Shown piece after piece: positions 47,701-59,841 of a DNA stretch of 64,000 nt (positions are counted from its first letter, which is position 1; the number at the start of each line of letters is the position of its first letter). Both the position numbers and the translations under genes were made by a program. The DNA is from Mactra quadrangularis (lineage: Eukaryota > Mollusca > Bivalvia > Venerida > Mactridae). The notes beneath the pieces are model-generated. The model was not told the origin of the DNA and did not search any database. It was given only the letters and a program-made list of their open reading frames with translations. The stretch spans positions 34,136,764 to 34,200,763 of the forward strand of contig CM046298.1 of the NCBI GenBank assembly GCA_025267735.1, read 5' to 3'.

Positions 47701-47875
47701 GATCGAGAGGTCCTGAGTTCGAATCCCACTAGGGGCACTGCCAATTTCCTTGAGCAAGAAATTTACCTGTGATTGCTTCACTCCACCCAGGTGTAAATGG
47801 GTTCCTGCGAGGGTGGTATAATTCCGTTGCGCCAATTTGTCGGCTGCACTAAAAAAACGGAGTAAAACGACTCAC
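47680..47875 (+). mobile_element. SINE family B copy fused after family A
   Basis: GTGCTTAGGGATCGAGAGGT, GAGTTCGAATCCC, GGGGCACTGCCAATTTCCTT, CCACCCAGGTGTAAATGGG. Confidence 0.75.
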
Positions 47876-48430
47876 CAGGGAGATTGATAGATAGATACCA
47901 GTTGACCAATGACTAGGGGTAATAGCTGTAAAGTCGGTGAACGTGCGTAAGCATGAAACTAATACTATAAAAAGCAATTTTTTTAACTCAACAACAAAAC
48001 ACTACTCAGAATCACTGAACTATTGTAGCCACAACAAACGTATATGTGCATTCATAATAATATGTTTATGGTTTCAATACAAAATTACGCCTTTAACTCT
48101 GAGATCAAAGATGAAGAGGTTTTTGTCTACGTTCAAGAAGGATTTGTCCATACCTACGTTTAACTCTTTACTGTTTGACAATTATGTCTTTGATAATATT
48201 ATGTTTAGGACTTATTAGATGACTTTCAGTAGAAAAGAAAACATTGCACGGCTCATAAGTTTACATACTATTTAACAATAAACAGGAACATTTAATATCA
48301 TATTCTTATAACATTTTAACACTAGGGTTAAATACAAAATAAACATAAGATTTTTATCAATTTCAATTGCACACCGAATTTCACTGACCTCACCAGTCTG
48401 TAGGTTAAATTTAAATATTTTTGTATATAA

Positions 48431-48655
48431 GGCCAGCCACAACAAGTTGATCATATGTTCTATGAATTCGCTCGCACCTTAATTTTGACGGTTTTTACAA
48501 AAAAAATTTTTTTTCCTCGCTCGCTCATAAAAATTTGGTCGAACCGCTATATCAAGCAACTGAATTAAGATTTTTTAATATTTTTTTTCTTCGCTCGCTC
48601 GCCCCATTTTTTCCAGAAAAAAATCCGTAGAACACACGATCAACTAGTTGTGGCC
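48431..48655. mobile_element. MITE with CGCTCGCTCG motifs
   Basis: GGCCAGCCACAACAAGTTGA at left and CAACTAGTTGTGGCC at right are inverted. Two internal TTCGCTCGCTCG segments. 225 bp. Confidence 0.65.
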
Positions 48656-49315
48656 TAAGTGGCAATACATAAAATTTATATATACATTCAAGTTATACGT
48701 TTCTTATTGACTTTGGTGTTCCAATAACCTCTTAGACAAAAGCCTTATAATAATATTAAACTTATCGTCCAGGTACGCTCAAGGCTGTATGACTGAACAT
48801 GTGAATATGACTATACACAGCAAATCCTGCACAGCGCCGAATATCTTTTTAAAGATTTTTCTTGTTTATGTTCACATAATTATGTGATAAACATTCAAGA
48901 TCCGACCCTTGGTTGTACAAGCGTTTAAATATCAAAGCTACAACATTTTTTGTCAGGGTTGTTGCGTGGTAGTCATTTTAATGTTAAAATTTAAAATTTG
49001 TGAAATTTAATGAATGTAATTTATCTCAAAAGTCGACAGAATATTTTGTCTGGTTGACGTGGATAATGATGATAAATCGGTATTATATCTATATGAGAAA
49101 TCTAAAATATATCAAAATTGTCGTTAAGAACGTGCTTAATGTTCAATATAATAAAAAAGTTACTATATTTTGCTGATCAAATTTTTTAACGTCGTATTCA
49201 ACACATATTTAGGTTATGTATACGACGGCCAGCTCTTCCTACTATATGTTTCCTGGACACTTTTTCTATCACAAGTACTAACTTAACCTACCACGATGCC
49301 GACAACTCGTGTATA

Positions 49316-49385
49316 GGGTATGACCGGGTTCGAACCCGCAATCTCCGGATTCGAAGTCAAACATGCTAACCACTACGCCACGGCC
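49316..49385 (-). tRNA. tRNA-like sequence, probably pseudogene (Arg TCG-like)
   Basis: Minus strand: A box TGGCGTAGTGG and B box GGTTCGAACCC are perfect, and the loop CTTCGAA gives anticodon TCG. About 70 nt. The acceptor pairs in 5 of 7 positions, and the D and anticodon stems are imperfect. The flanks do not match either SINE body seen here. Confidence 0.5.
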
Positions 49386-51832
49386 GCGGTTTTACTATTC
49401 AAAAATCAAAGTACTCCCGTACGGTGCCCTCACGGCTATTTTTATGTTTATGGGACTGTAGCTTTACTTGATATGCACATCTTGCATACATTCATAATAT
49501 TTACATAACAAGTTAATTTTAAATCAATGTTATAACCTATCGTTCACTGACATCGATATTTTGACTTGTTTGAAGTTTTATCAAATAAATTTTATATCTC
49601 AATTGAAACCTAAATGTTCTATATGAATACGTTGATAAAAAGATTCACAGTTTTATAAAACATGGAGTCGAGGCTGATTTTTATAGTCTGGATTACCTGC
49701 CCCTTTACCACTATCGTTTTCGGGTCAGGCAAGCCGTGATCATGGCGGCCTCCTCAGTTATTGTTCAGGTATTACGTTTTCGTGATCTTGAGTGATCATT
49801 TGCTGACGATAGTTACTTTAGTAGGAGTTCGATACTATTTAAGTCATTCGCTTTCGATTTTTCTGATTACACGTGTATTTAGCGAACGATTTACACAAAC
49901 ATGTCTCACTTGAACACAATTTGGACGTGGATTAGTCTCCTTAGAATTTCGGATACTTTATTTTGCATAAATGCAACCGAACAAATAAAAAAGTATCCAC
50001 TGTACGTCTTGTACAATGATCCTTTGATTTAAGCCTGTGTAGTGAGAAATGTTCATTTGAAAACATAATTATCCAATACATAATTCCTTACACAGGGTGC
50101 TGACATGATCGTGCTTTGCCTGACGTACTTTTACCTGTCAAAGTACAACTGGCAACCAGACAAGATTTTTATTGTTGTTTTTTTTTTCAAACCGCAGTGC
50201 TTGTATAGTCATGTGGTATTGCCCTCTTGTCTAAATATAATAATCATCATCATCTTGAGTCAGAATTTATAGCTAATGTGGTAGTTATAGCAAACCGTCT
50301 TTACTTTTTATCATTTGGTGAACTAGTCAGCACCAACTCATTAAGGTGGAAAAACATTTCAAAATGAGTGACCTTAATACCCGTGTATTTGCGATAGACT
50401 TTCATTATTTGACTAAATATTAAAATTGCTACTTATAACAGTAGCCTGGTATCAACATTATACAAGGAATTCAAAATAAGAATACAATATGTTTTATTTG
50501 TTGAGATCAAAGTCTTTGTAACACTTTACTTTCGCTTTTCAATATCTATTTACTAAAATATCATGAGTGAATCGCTTGTTCCCAAGGTTTTATGTTTATA
50601 AAAATCTTTGGAAGTTATTTTCTGACCTATACCGTTTATTGGGTTGGAACGTAAACATTGTATGAAAATTTGCAAGATCTATAATCGATGTTTTGGCATT
50701 ATTTTCTGTTTATTTCGTGTGTGGGGTTTTTGTGAGCCTTTTATAAAGTTCCATGAGTTACTACATGCATAATGTATTCAATTTATATGATACACATGTA
50801 TTGCAAAAGGGATTCTATTTAATGTTTTTTTTCCAAAACAACCTCTTTTTCTCTATTTGTGAATTTCAGCGCTACATAATATATGTACTGTGAAAAATGA
50901 AGGACACTTTTGGTAGAAACGATAAAAAAATCTGCACATATTTCCTAAAATCAATGTTTTAAAAATACTTAACTAACTCTCCTAAGTAACTTACTGAAAC
51001 ACATTTTTGTTACTGACCCTGCCACAAACTGAAAACAGGCATGAAATGGTTGCTGTTATACATTCTAACTTTTTGACTCGAAATAACTAGCTATATAGAT
51101 TGTGAAAAATTGATCATGATTTTGAGAATTTTTGTCATTTTAAAGTCCTGTCAGAAGGCCTGATTTCAGTCTCTTTTTGGTGCTAAAATTATCTCTTCTC
51201 AAGGAACCGAAAATAGTCACGTGTGTGAAATAATTCTACCAAGTGCTATGAGGTTAAAATACATGGTTATTGTTACATTTCGGATACATATATATTATAT
51301 TAATTACTTAATCTTCTTAATTCGGAGATTTGGGATTAACCGAAAATAAACTCGACTTAGAGAGGTGCTTTACTCATGTTATAAGGACTTGTATTATGTA
51401 TTTTGTCACAACTCGAGTTTTACCAAAAAATGGTCAAATTAAAAAAAAAATGCGAATATATTATCATATAAACGCTGTTGTAGGATTTAATTATACAATG
51501 TGCACGTGCTTGTGTTAATTATTCTCAAAAAGGATTTTGATCATGCATACAGTTTGTGTAATAGGAATTATATACATGTTGTCATAAAACAGATTTGGAG
51601 TGTTCACAAAGTTTTGAGATAATTCTCACATTTTACTTAGTTGTGATATATTAGTAACTTGTTATTTTGTATTCTGCGTTTGTAGTGTTTATAGTCACAT
51701 CTAAGAATTTTGTGCATGCTTTTGTTTGATGACCGAAGAATAGAATCATGTTGCTTTTGTAGTAAGAACATGAAACTATGGTGTAACACGTAGTTCTTTT
51801 TGTGATATTGATAAATCGCAATGTAAAAAATC

Positions 51833-52617
51833 GACAGTCTATATGTGATAAGGTTATATCGCGATATAAGATGTTGACAATCTATATGTGATAAAGATAT
51901 ATCGCGATATAAATTGTTGACAGTCTATATGTGATAAGGATGTATCGCGATATAAATTGTTGACAGTCTATATGTGATAAAGATATATCGCGATATAAAT
52001 TGTTGACAGTCTATATGTGATAAGGATATAGCGCTATATAAGATGTTGTCAATCTATATGTGATAAAGATATATCGCGATATAAATTGTTGACAGTCTAT
52101 ATGTGATAAGGATGTATCGCGATATAAATTGTTGACAGTCTATATGTGATAAGGATGTATCGCGATATAAATTATTGACAGTCTATATGTGATAAAGATA
52201 TATCGCGATATAAATTGTTGACAGTCTATATGTGATAAGGATGTATCGCGATATAAATTGTTGACAGTCTATATGTGATAAGGATGTATCGCGATATAAA
52301 TTATTGACAGTCTATATGTGATAAGGATGTATCGCGATATTGGATGTTGACAATCTATATGTGATAAGGATATATCGCGATATTAATTGTTGACAGTCTA
52401 TATGTGATAAAGATATTTCGCAAGATATAAATGGTTCACAATCTATGAGTAATAAGGATATATCGCGATATATATTGTTGACAATCTATATGTGATAAGG
52501 ATATATCGCGATATGAATTGTTGACAATCTATATGTTATAAGGATATATCGCGATATAAATAGCTGACAGTCTATATGTGATAAGGATATATCGCGATAT
52601 CAAATGCTGACAGCCTA
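51833..52617. repeat. 43-bp satellite, about 18 copies, each with ATATCGCGATAT
   Basis: Consensus unit GACAGTCTATATGTGATAAG then GATATATCGCGATATAAATTGTT. Copies differ by few substitutions. Every unit centres on the self-complementary ATATCGCGATAT. It ends about 400 bp before exon B. Confidence 0.95.
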
Positions 52618-52957
52618 TTTAACTGTACTTACGATATTAATTGACATGACTCTGTGATGAGGAATTTTCATGTGTGACGATATTAAGTTATTTTACACTG
52701 CTCTTCATTTTTCTCTTTCTATCAATTTTGGTTTGATGAAATATATAATCAAAGCACTGAAAGCACTGGTTTAACGATGTAGTGAACAGAGTCGAGTACA
52801 AATAACTGTAGAAGAATGATAAGGGAGTGGTTAATCCAAATTATAGCATTGGACTCTTAAAATCGTTCAAATATCGCGATGTTACAAGATGGGTCGCAAG
52901 TTAATATAATGGAACCACAAGGATACATTTGCCTTCATTCCGCCATTTTTTTGTAAC

Positions 52958-52972
52958 TTTATATACCACGTG
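52958..52972 (+). promoter_or_regulatory. TATA-like box with adjacent E-box before exon B
   Basis: TTTATATA followed by CACGTG, 44-58 bp before the ATG of the 53016 exon. The spacing would give a short 5' leader. Motif only; no other promoter evidence. Confidence 0.35.
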
Positions 52973-53015
52973 ATCTGAACCTGACCCTAACTGAATTAGC
53001 CTTTCGTGAATCGAC

Positions 53016-53317
53016 ATGAATATAGCGACCGAAAGAACCCAAGGTTCAAAGAACCTTTCTAAAGTTCAATCTTTGCCAAGTATCGGGTCTAAACCATCAA
53101 CGAATGGACCAAACCAGTTCGTGTACGTAACAGAAAAGAGAAAAAGTTTTTTACATGTTGAGTTTCCGAGCGTTGATCGACCCAATTGGACGGGAAATGA
53201 CGGGCGATCGTGGATTTATCCAAGCGAATCTGAAAGTGGATTTTCTGAGAGACTATCTTCGGACGAAAGTTCTTCGAAACCAAGAAGAGTCAGTTTTAAC
53301 TCAAACGTCGTTGTCAG
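53016..53317 (+). CDS. Putative alternative first coding exon B with RVxF (PP1-docking) motif
   Basis: 100 codons plus two bases, from ATG to the donor GTAAAC (phase 2). Unrecognised protein. Near the start QGSKNLSKVQSLPSIG is shared with the exon at 55422 (QGSKNLTNLKVLPAIG). The end, PRRVSFNSNVVVR, holds a textbook PP1-docking RVSF, then three residues and V-Phi-Phi-R directly at the splice donor, the same layout as the 55422 exon. The middle is acidic and Ser-rich (PSESESGFSERLSSDESSS) with likely kinase sites beside RVSF. A TATA-like TTTATATA with a CACGTG lies about 45-60 bp upstream. The downstream exon was not found in the window. Confidence 0.7.
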
Positions 53318-55421
53318 GTAAACATATTTAATATTTTTATACATACAAAATGCCTCATAAGGGATTTTCCTTAAACTGTCTCCATCATTTTGCCGTGGTA
53401 AAAGTTAATTATTTCAAAAGAGCAATTCGACATTTTCTTCATACATAGAGTTGTCGATCTTTTCTCCCTAAAAATATAATTAAAATCGATCCTATATTTA
53501 CCGTTTGCATTCTCGCGAATTTTACATCAGACAAGTTCGAAGTAAGGGTCACGTTCAACTGACCTTTGCTTTTACATGTATAATATTTATGGCATAATTC
53601 GTAACGAAGCGTCCAATCGCAGCCCGTGAATAACACGCTCCAACAAAATTGATAGAATAGCAATTCTGAAACTCCGATGCCATTGATATTGTTTCATCCT
53701 GATAAAATATTTGCATTGATTGGCCGAAGCAAAGGTCATCTTAATATGACCCCTTGTTCGATTTCGGGAGATCTTATGAAAGCGGTTTACTGGGTATATG
53801 TCAACGGAGTTACCAGTCTTCCTCTCTTAATTGAAGTTGCAAAAATGATAATAGCGGTCTGGCGAGTATGTTTTTTCTCGGCTCACTCAAGAAGCTGTAA
53901 AACGGAGAACTTGTACTAAAACTTTGATGGTTAGAATTAGTCTTAAATAGGAAATACAGTATAAATATCGTTAACATTGTTTCAAACAGTTGACCAAAGC
54001 TTTGAGAGAATAAATCTGTCTTGAGGCAATATGCACCAGCTATACAAAAGGGTCGAAATCGTTCACTGCTGTAAATAAAAATCATTCTCTACAGTAGATG
54101 AATGAATTGTGATTACACACGAGTGGTATTTGTTTCTTGTTGTCTATTTAAACAGTCCACAACAATATTGCCTAGCAATTCAAAAATCACATTTTTGCAA
54201 CAAATATCGCATGTCAATAATGGTTCTCATTCAGTTTGCATTGCTCTTTAACTTTTAAAAAGATTGTGTTAAATGCCGTACCGTCCGTCTTGAATATCGG
54301 CTTTTGTTAATTATGCCATCTTGAGTGTATTGCTTGATTAACAAATCTGATAATTAAAACAATACTTAAACAATACACTACACTATTATAAATCGAGTAT
54401 AGTAATATAATTTGAAAAAAAAATACTATTAGTTCTATAGTCTAACCTGGGTTCAATGGTCAGTCAGAGCAAACACGAAAATTTGGTGCAAACGCCATGT
54501 GACGAATTGACACGCGATAAAACAATAACAGAAATCAAGGTTGGAATCGTTCCTTCTTCGGTTATTTTTACCATAGTATTGCTTTGTAAAAGTGGTCACT
54601 CAGTCAGGTTTGTATGCAGTTTTAAAATTAAAACAAAAAACAAACTATGTTAAATATCTAATATACAAGATATTTATGTGTCTCACGACGATACATATGA
54701 TCGTCTAATGGTTGGTGATAATTAATAGGCCGCTTTGTATATGATAAATAACACCGAACATATGATTTGATGATCGAATTTGAACTCTGTGATGTTGAAA
54801 ATTAATTTGGATGATAATACTGGATTTCAATGCTTCTTCACAAGTGACTATGTGAAGCTAATGACTTGTTCTGTGCACCCGACGGGTCCTATTGTTCTTG
54901 TGCCGTTATGTCAAATACAAAAATCGTTCGCTGATGTATGATATTTCATGTTGTTTCTTTATTTGCTAAACTGAAGCGTTGTTTTCTCATTAACTGGAGT
55001 TATAGTGCTATTGTTTTTTCAATGACACCTTCTCTTATTTGAGCATCAGTTATGAATAGAATTAGAAACTTTCTACGTGATTTTTAAAAAAAAATATGGA
55101 AGATGAACGACACTAGTGTATCTAACAATTCTAATTGATTCTTTAGAATGTTTCTTTTGGGGGATGGGTTGATCAACGGTGACCCTTCATGTTCTTTAAA
55201 TGACATTTATATATAAGTGGCATCAAATATTTGCACATAGGAGCACAGAACATCAAAACTATAAAAATGTAAAAAGATCACATAGTTCGCAGCTTAGTGA
55301 CAAAATTATTTCCAAGGACAAATTTCCAACATTTCGTTGGTATTTAATGGTTAAAAACAGTAAAATATCAAACAGTAAAGTTCTAAAGAAGATCACTTAT
55401 TATGTAACTCAGTGAAAAGTC
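53318..55421 (+). other. Between exons B and C: long imperfect palindrome, no gene
   Basis: AGGGTCACGTTCAACTGACC at 53547 is partly inverted at 53727-53752 (AGCAAAGGTCATCTTAATAT). A TATA-like TTTATATATAAG occurs at 55206. No supported exon. Confidence 0.4.
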
Positions 55422-55642
55422 ATGTATCGTAGGTTTGCATTTGACGCCATCCAAGGAAGTAAGAACTTGACCAATCTTAAAGTACTCCCTGCTATAGGTG
55501 ATGGGTTTGCACGTGAAGACAGTGTTCACATAGACGATATACAGGTCGAGGATAGTGAAGAATTTCCTTTACCCATCAACAAAGTACAAATATTAGACAA
55601 GAAATCTAAGAGCGTTCATTTTGATCAATTTGTTTACATAAG
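55422..55642 (+). CDS. Putative alternative first coding exon C with RVxF-type motif, homologous to exon B
   Basis: 73 codons plus two bases, from ATG to the donor GTAGGA (phase 2). N-terminal MYRRFAFDAIQGSKNL and LPAIGDG match exon B, and the end KKSKSVHFDQFVYIR carries KSVHF followed by x3-V-Phi-Phi-R at the donor. The centre is acidic (VHIDDIQVEDSEEF). It lies 2.1 kb downstream of exon B, consistent with an exon duplication that gave a second promoter and N-terminus. An internal exon is the alternative, since a possible acceptor (AACTCAG) sits 9 nt before the ATG. Confidence 0.65.
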
Positions 55643-55695
55643 GTAGGAAAAAAAAGAACATTAACATGTTTTATAGACTTGCATTTTTTCCTGTA

Positions 55696-56005
55696 GCGTG
55701 TTCAATTACACAAAACGTTACAGAACGTTACATAACGATACATTCGGAACTCCTCGACTATTTGCTGCGAATAACCTAATCTAATACACAAATATGAGAT
55801 CGTTAAGGCAATGAGTGATGTTTCAAAATTTACGGACTAAAACGAAACATCTCTCAATGCCTAAACGATCATATATTTGTTTACTTTAACACCGGTAGTT
55901 TCAAAATAGTGTCTAAATATGTCCGAGATTATTCGCAGTGAATGGCTGAGGAGTTCCGAATGTATCGTTACGGAACGTTTTGTAACGTTCGCGGTAACTG
56001 AACGC
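55696..56005. mobile_element. MITE family F, copy 1
   Basis: GTTCAATTAC and CGTTACATAACGATACATTC, then GGAACTCCTCG at left, inverted at right (CGAATGTATCGTTACGGAAC). A core with GTAAACAAATATA in both orientations. 310 bp. Confidence 0.82.
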
Positions 56006-57019
56006 AGGGCTGATGGCCGCTGATCTATGTTTTTATAGATAATGGTATGTTATATGAAGTAAAAGCAGTTTGTCTATTTAGGTGTGATGTAATATGCCTG
56101 AAACATTTAGGCATTTTGTGAATGGCGTGGCTATATAAGTGGACATTAGGCATTTAACAAATTGTCCAATTGTCCAAAGTGCCTGGAACTTACATATCAA
56201 TTAGAAAGGAACATTCTTTGAATTATGAATTTTGTTTGGGATCATATGCATTAAAACATGTCAAGGCTGTCTGTAGGATAGTTTCTTGTAGGATATAGTT
56301 GTTATTTTGGGGCGGTTGATGTTTGTTGGGTGTTGGTATCAGAAGTTGGCTGAAGTATAGCAGAATCACATGAATATGTACAAATGACATGTATGAGTTT
56401 CTTGCCAACTTCTTATTATTTGATCACCGCTTTTTTAAAACTGGAATACCTATAACTCCTCACAGTGGGTACGTCACGCATTGTTACGTTTTTCATTCAC
56501 TTAAGGGAAACAACAGCTGTGGAGGGTTTGCTCAAGATATTTAAACTCTAGCTGCTTTGCAATTTAGTTCTAATATATTTGCAAGGAGTTCAAAATATCA
56601 GATTTTTTTTCATTAACTGTCCTTGTAACCGTGCGATGATATGTTAGCGATGCATAGAACTCACACACGTTGGTTTACAATTTTTTCTATGAAAGGAAAA
56701 AAGTTGTTTTTTCGTTCAATCGACCCACAGATCTTTTAATAGCATGAAGTATTGATTTGAAAAGGAAACAACTCCTTCATAAATATGTTTACCTACATCA
56801 TACTTTTTAAAAAGGAAAGTCATTATCTGCTTTCTTTTTTACATTTGACCTATTGATATCACGATTTTAAATATTATTCAATTTGAATGGAAACTTCAGT
56901 CAAATAAGCTAATTAAATAACTTAAAAAAAATAGAAAGTGTATTCAAAGCTATTTGCTTATTGGTTTACGGCTTTCAAAATGTTTTGATACAATTTTGTG
57001 AGTTTTAGAAACGTTGATA

Positions 57020-57295
57020 TTCAAGTTCAAGAGATCATGGGTTCGATTCCAGGACGTGACATAATTCGTGGAGCTGGGTCATGAAATATTTTTTATAGCC
57101 ATTCTCCCTTCTACCACTGATTCTTAATCATGTAGGGCAGTTGCCTATTATTAACGGAAGCAAAAGCCTAGTAAATGTTCAACAGATAAATTCATAGAAC
57201 AAGCCTTCTCAGGAATGGTTTAATTGTAGGTTGACCGGCCGCCGCAATTGGACCTGTACAAATATACAACGTGTTACTACGACAGTTAACCCAAC
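57020..57295 (+). mobile_element. SINE family A copy
   Basis: GGGTTCGATTCC (B box), GGTCATGAAATATTTTTTAT, CCTTCTACCACTGATTCTTA, end ACAACGTGTTACTACG. Confidence 0.75.
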
Positions 57296-57589
57296 TAAAA
57301 TATCTAAGTTGAAATCGTTTGTAGGTGAACGAGCAGCCGAAGATTAATAATTTGTAGTGTTGGAGCAATATTCTCGCTGTATCGATGGTATATCATTATA
57401 TTAGCATGACGATAGTGTATCGAGATAGTACCACATACTATCGATAGATTTATATGACGATAGTAACTTGTTAAGATTTATATGATAGTAACTTGTCATC
57501 ATGCTCCAATGAAGATTGAATACACATTCTGTGTTGCATGTCGTGTTTTTTTCATGAAACTGTTATTTCTCTAGAGATATGTTCTTGCC

Positions 57590-58015
57590 GTATCTAAGAG
57601 CCCCCTATGGGTCCTGGACGAGGCCCTGACCTGGGGTCCAGGGGGGTTGCGGCCCCCAAAGCTCATTTCTAAAGAATTTACAGAACCTGAACTTTCCTTT
57701 TCCAGTGTATTCGACAAAAACATCGAAATATATCATATCATTTTTACAGCCGTTGGATCATCTTAATATCTTACAAATAGTTAGAAGGAATTGTCCTTGA
57801 ATTATTGTACGTTATGTCAATGTATTAGTGTACATGTACTCTCAGTCTTGTTACTTGTTGCACGCATTGCGTGCGAATTTTTTTTGACACTTATATCAAT
57901 ATATTTTCCTACGACTATCATATTTTATGATTGATAAAAATATTTGCTTGGGCAATTTTAGGGGGGGGGGGCGTACACCGGGTCCGCCCCCTCTGGATCC
58001 TCCTATGCAATTCAC
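57590..58015 (+). repeat. Dispersed repeat, copy 2 (GGGTCCAG / GGGGGGC type)
   Basis: GGCCCTGACCTGGGGTCCAG at left; a G11 run, GGTCCGCCCCCTCTGGATCC at right; same inner order as 43951-44330. Confidence 0.65.
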
Positions 58016-59841
58016 TTAATCTATCATCTATATTTACTTTGATTTTACCGACTCAGTCTCTGATCGATTATGTTAAATATGAGCTTATTAGCATACGTTT
58101 CACTGTACCAATAAGAATAAAAACCAGTAAATAAGTTAATTAATACTGATGTTAATCCGTTTAAATTTCCATCTGATACTCTGAAAACCATACTTTGAAA
58201 AGCTATAGCATACATGTTCCAAAAGGTCAAGGTTGATGACGTCATAATTAGTCAAAGTTATGCAAATTTATTCATATCTGAAATATTGTTGGCATACATG
58301 ACAAGTTAAGTCAGAATATTTCAAATGTTTCCATCATCAAGTTGAACGTATGGTTTCCATTGAAGATTGTATATCTACATGAATGCAATCATTATGCTGT
58401 TTTACGTTGATTAAAGTTCTCGGACGCATATGGTAAAAAAAATCGTACGATAGTTTATCAAAACACCATTGAACGATTTACGACTTGAATAGGGCGCAAG
58501 ACGCTTAATAATACGTGCCCCAGATGAATATTCTTTTTTAAATCTCAAAAATCAAAACTCTGCATAACTCTCATAACTTACATATATATAACTATATATA
58601 ACTACCTTGTTTTTGTTTTTCTCACGGAAAATCTTAGGCCATACCATATCGGAATTTTGTTAAGCGTCCGCGTGTGCGTAGGTTTTAGAATCCTCAATCA
58701 TAACAAAAAACAAAATTGTTGGTAAAATTTTGTTCAATAATTCCGATGTTTCGGGATTAGATGCGACAATTTAATTTAGGGAAAATCGTGTTCGGCAACG
58801 AAGTTATTCATCGTAAGCAATTTATCATAACCGCGTCATAAATACAATATACATGTAATTATATTTTACGTAGTCATTTTAAATTAAATTCAGACCTCGT
58901 TTGATATTATGAGGTTATTCCAAGCATAGTAGTAAAAAATATTTGTGTTTTCGTTTTCGGTTTGTGTGTTTTGTGAACAGGTACCTAGGTTTTTCAAATT
59001 TGAGTTGACGCTTAACAGAATTCCAATTTGGCATGGCCTTAAGTGTGGGAGCTAGATAGAATAGCAAATAGTTCATGTACTTTAGTCTCTTTTTGATATC
59101 TCAAAAAGTAACTCTTCCCATAACTCCATGACTACTAAGTATTTATTTATTTTTACTAGTTTGTGTGTATTTGTGTTTTTTTGTTGGTGCTTTAAACAGT
59201 TTTAGCTTCGCCCGACTAAAGGTACATGCAATGTAGAAAATCAAAGTATCAACAACATGTTAAAAACATAATCTGGATAATGCTATTTGCTAAATCAATA
59301 AAGAAATGCCGATATTCAAAAGTGCAATTGTATACAAAAGTACATGGAATTATAAAAATATGTGTATAAATCTGATCATTGATATACTTTGAGAAAGGTC
59401 AAGATTTATGTACTAGTACGAAACCAATTCTTTCTGTTGGGAAATCCAATATTTGCCTGCGACTGGTCACTTCTGTCCTAGTTGTATATTTAACGTAAAA
59501 AGAATTTAACCTAATGAGAACAAAGTTATAATAATATTCAATAGGCCAGATTTAAAGTAGCTTTCAAAAGGTCAAGTTAAGTTGTACAAAGATATACTTG
59601 AATTGATATGATTTTTTACCAGCGTTTAATCCGAGTCTTAACTTTACAATATGTATTTTTTGTAAATCTTAAAACAAGTACGTCTTAAAAAATGCAAGTT
59701 TTTTTTAAATAAATATATAATTCGAGGGTTGCCCACAAGACTGTAGTAAGTGCATAGCGTAAAAGAGCGAGTTACAACAGTCTTCCGGGCAACCCTCAAA
59801 TTATGCTCCCCTTCCATGGTATATTTTAGTTCCATACTCAC

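Larger units (their letters stand above)
43916..53015 (+). other. Presumed first intron / inter-promoter DNA between exons A and B
   Basis: No other gene supported. Contents: a GGATCCGCCCC-type repeat (43951-44330), a MITE D piece, a 44-bp tandem array, a perfect 9-bp hairpin at 46244-46267, a SINE cluster at 47231-47875, a MITE at 48431-48655, a tRNA-like sequence and the 43-bp satellite. Exon status depends on exons A-C belonging to one gene. Confidence 0.5.

Noticed and set aside
49662..49770. Short frames MESRLIFIVWITCPF (signal-like) and MAASSVIVQ before a GT
   Set aside because: The first stops after 25 codons; the second is nine codons in phase 0, not matching the phase-2 exons. Too little evidence.
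54456..54599. Possible fourth phase-2 first exon (ATG to GTTTGT, ending S-V-R)
   Set aside because: The phase fits and it ends with R at the junction, but the donor is poor and neither the QGSKNL nor the V-x-F-x3-V-Phi-Phi-R block is present.
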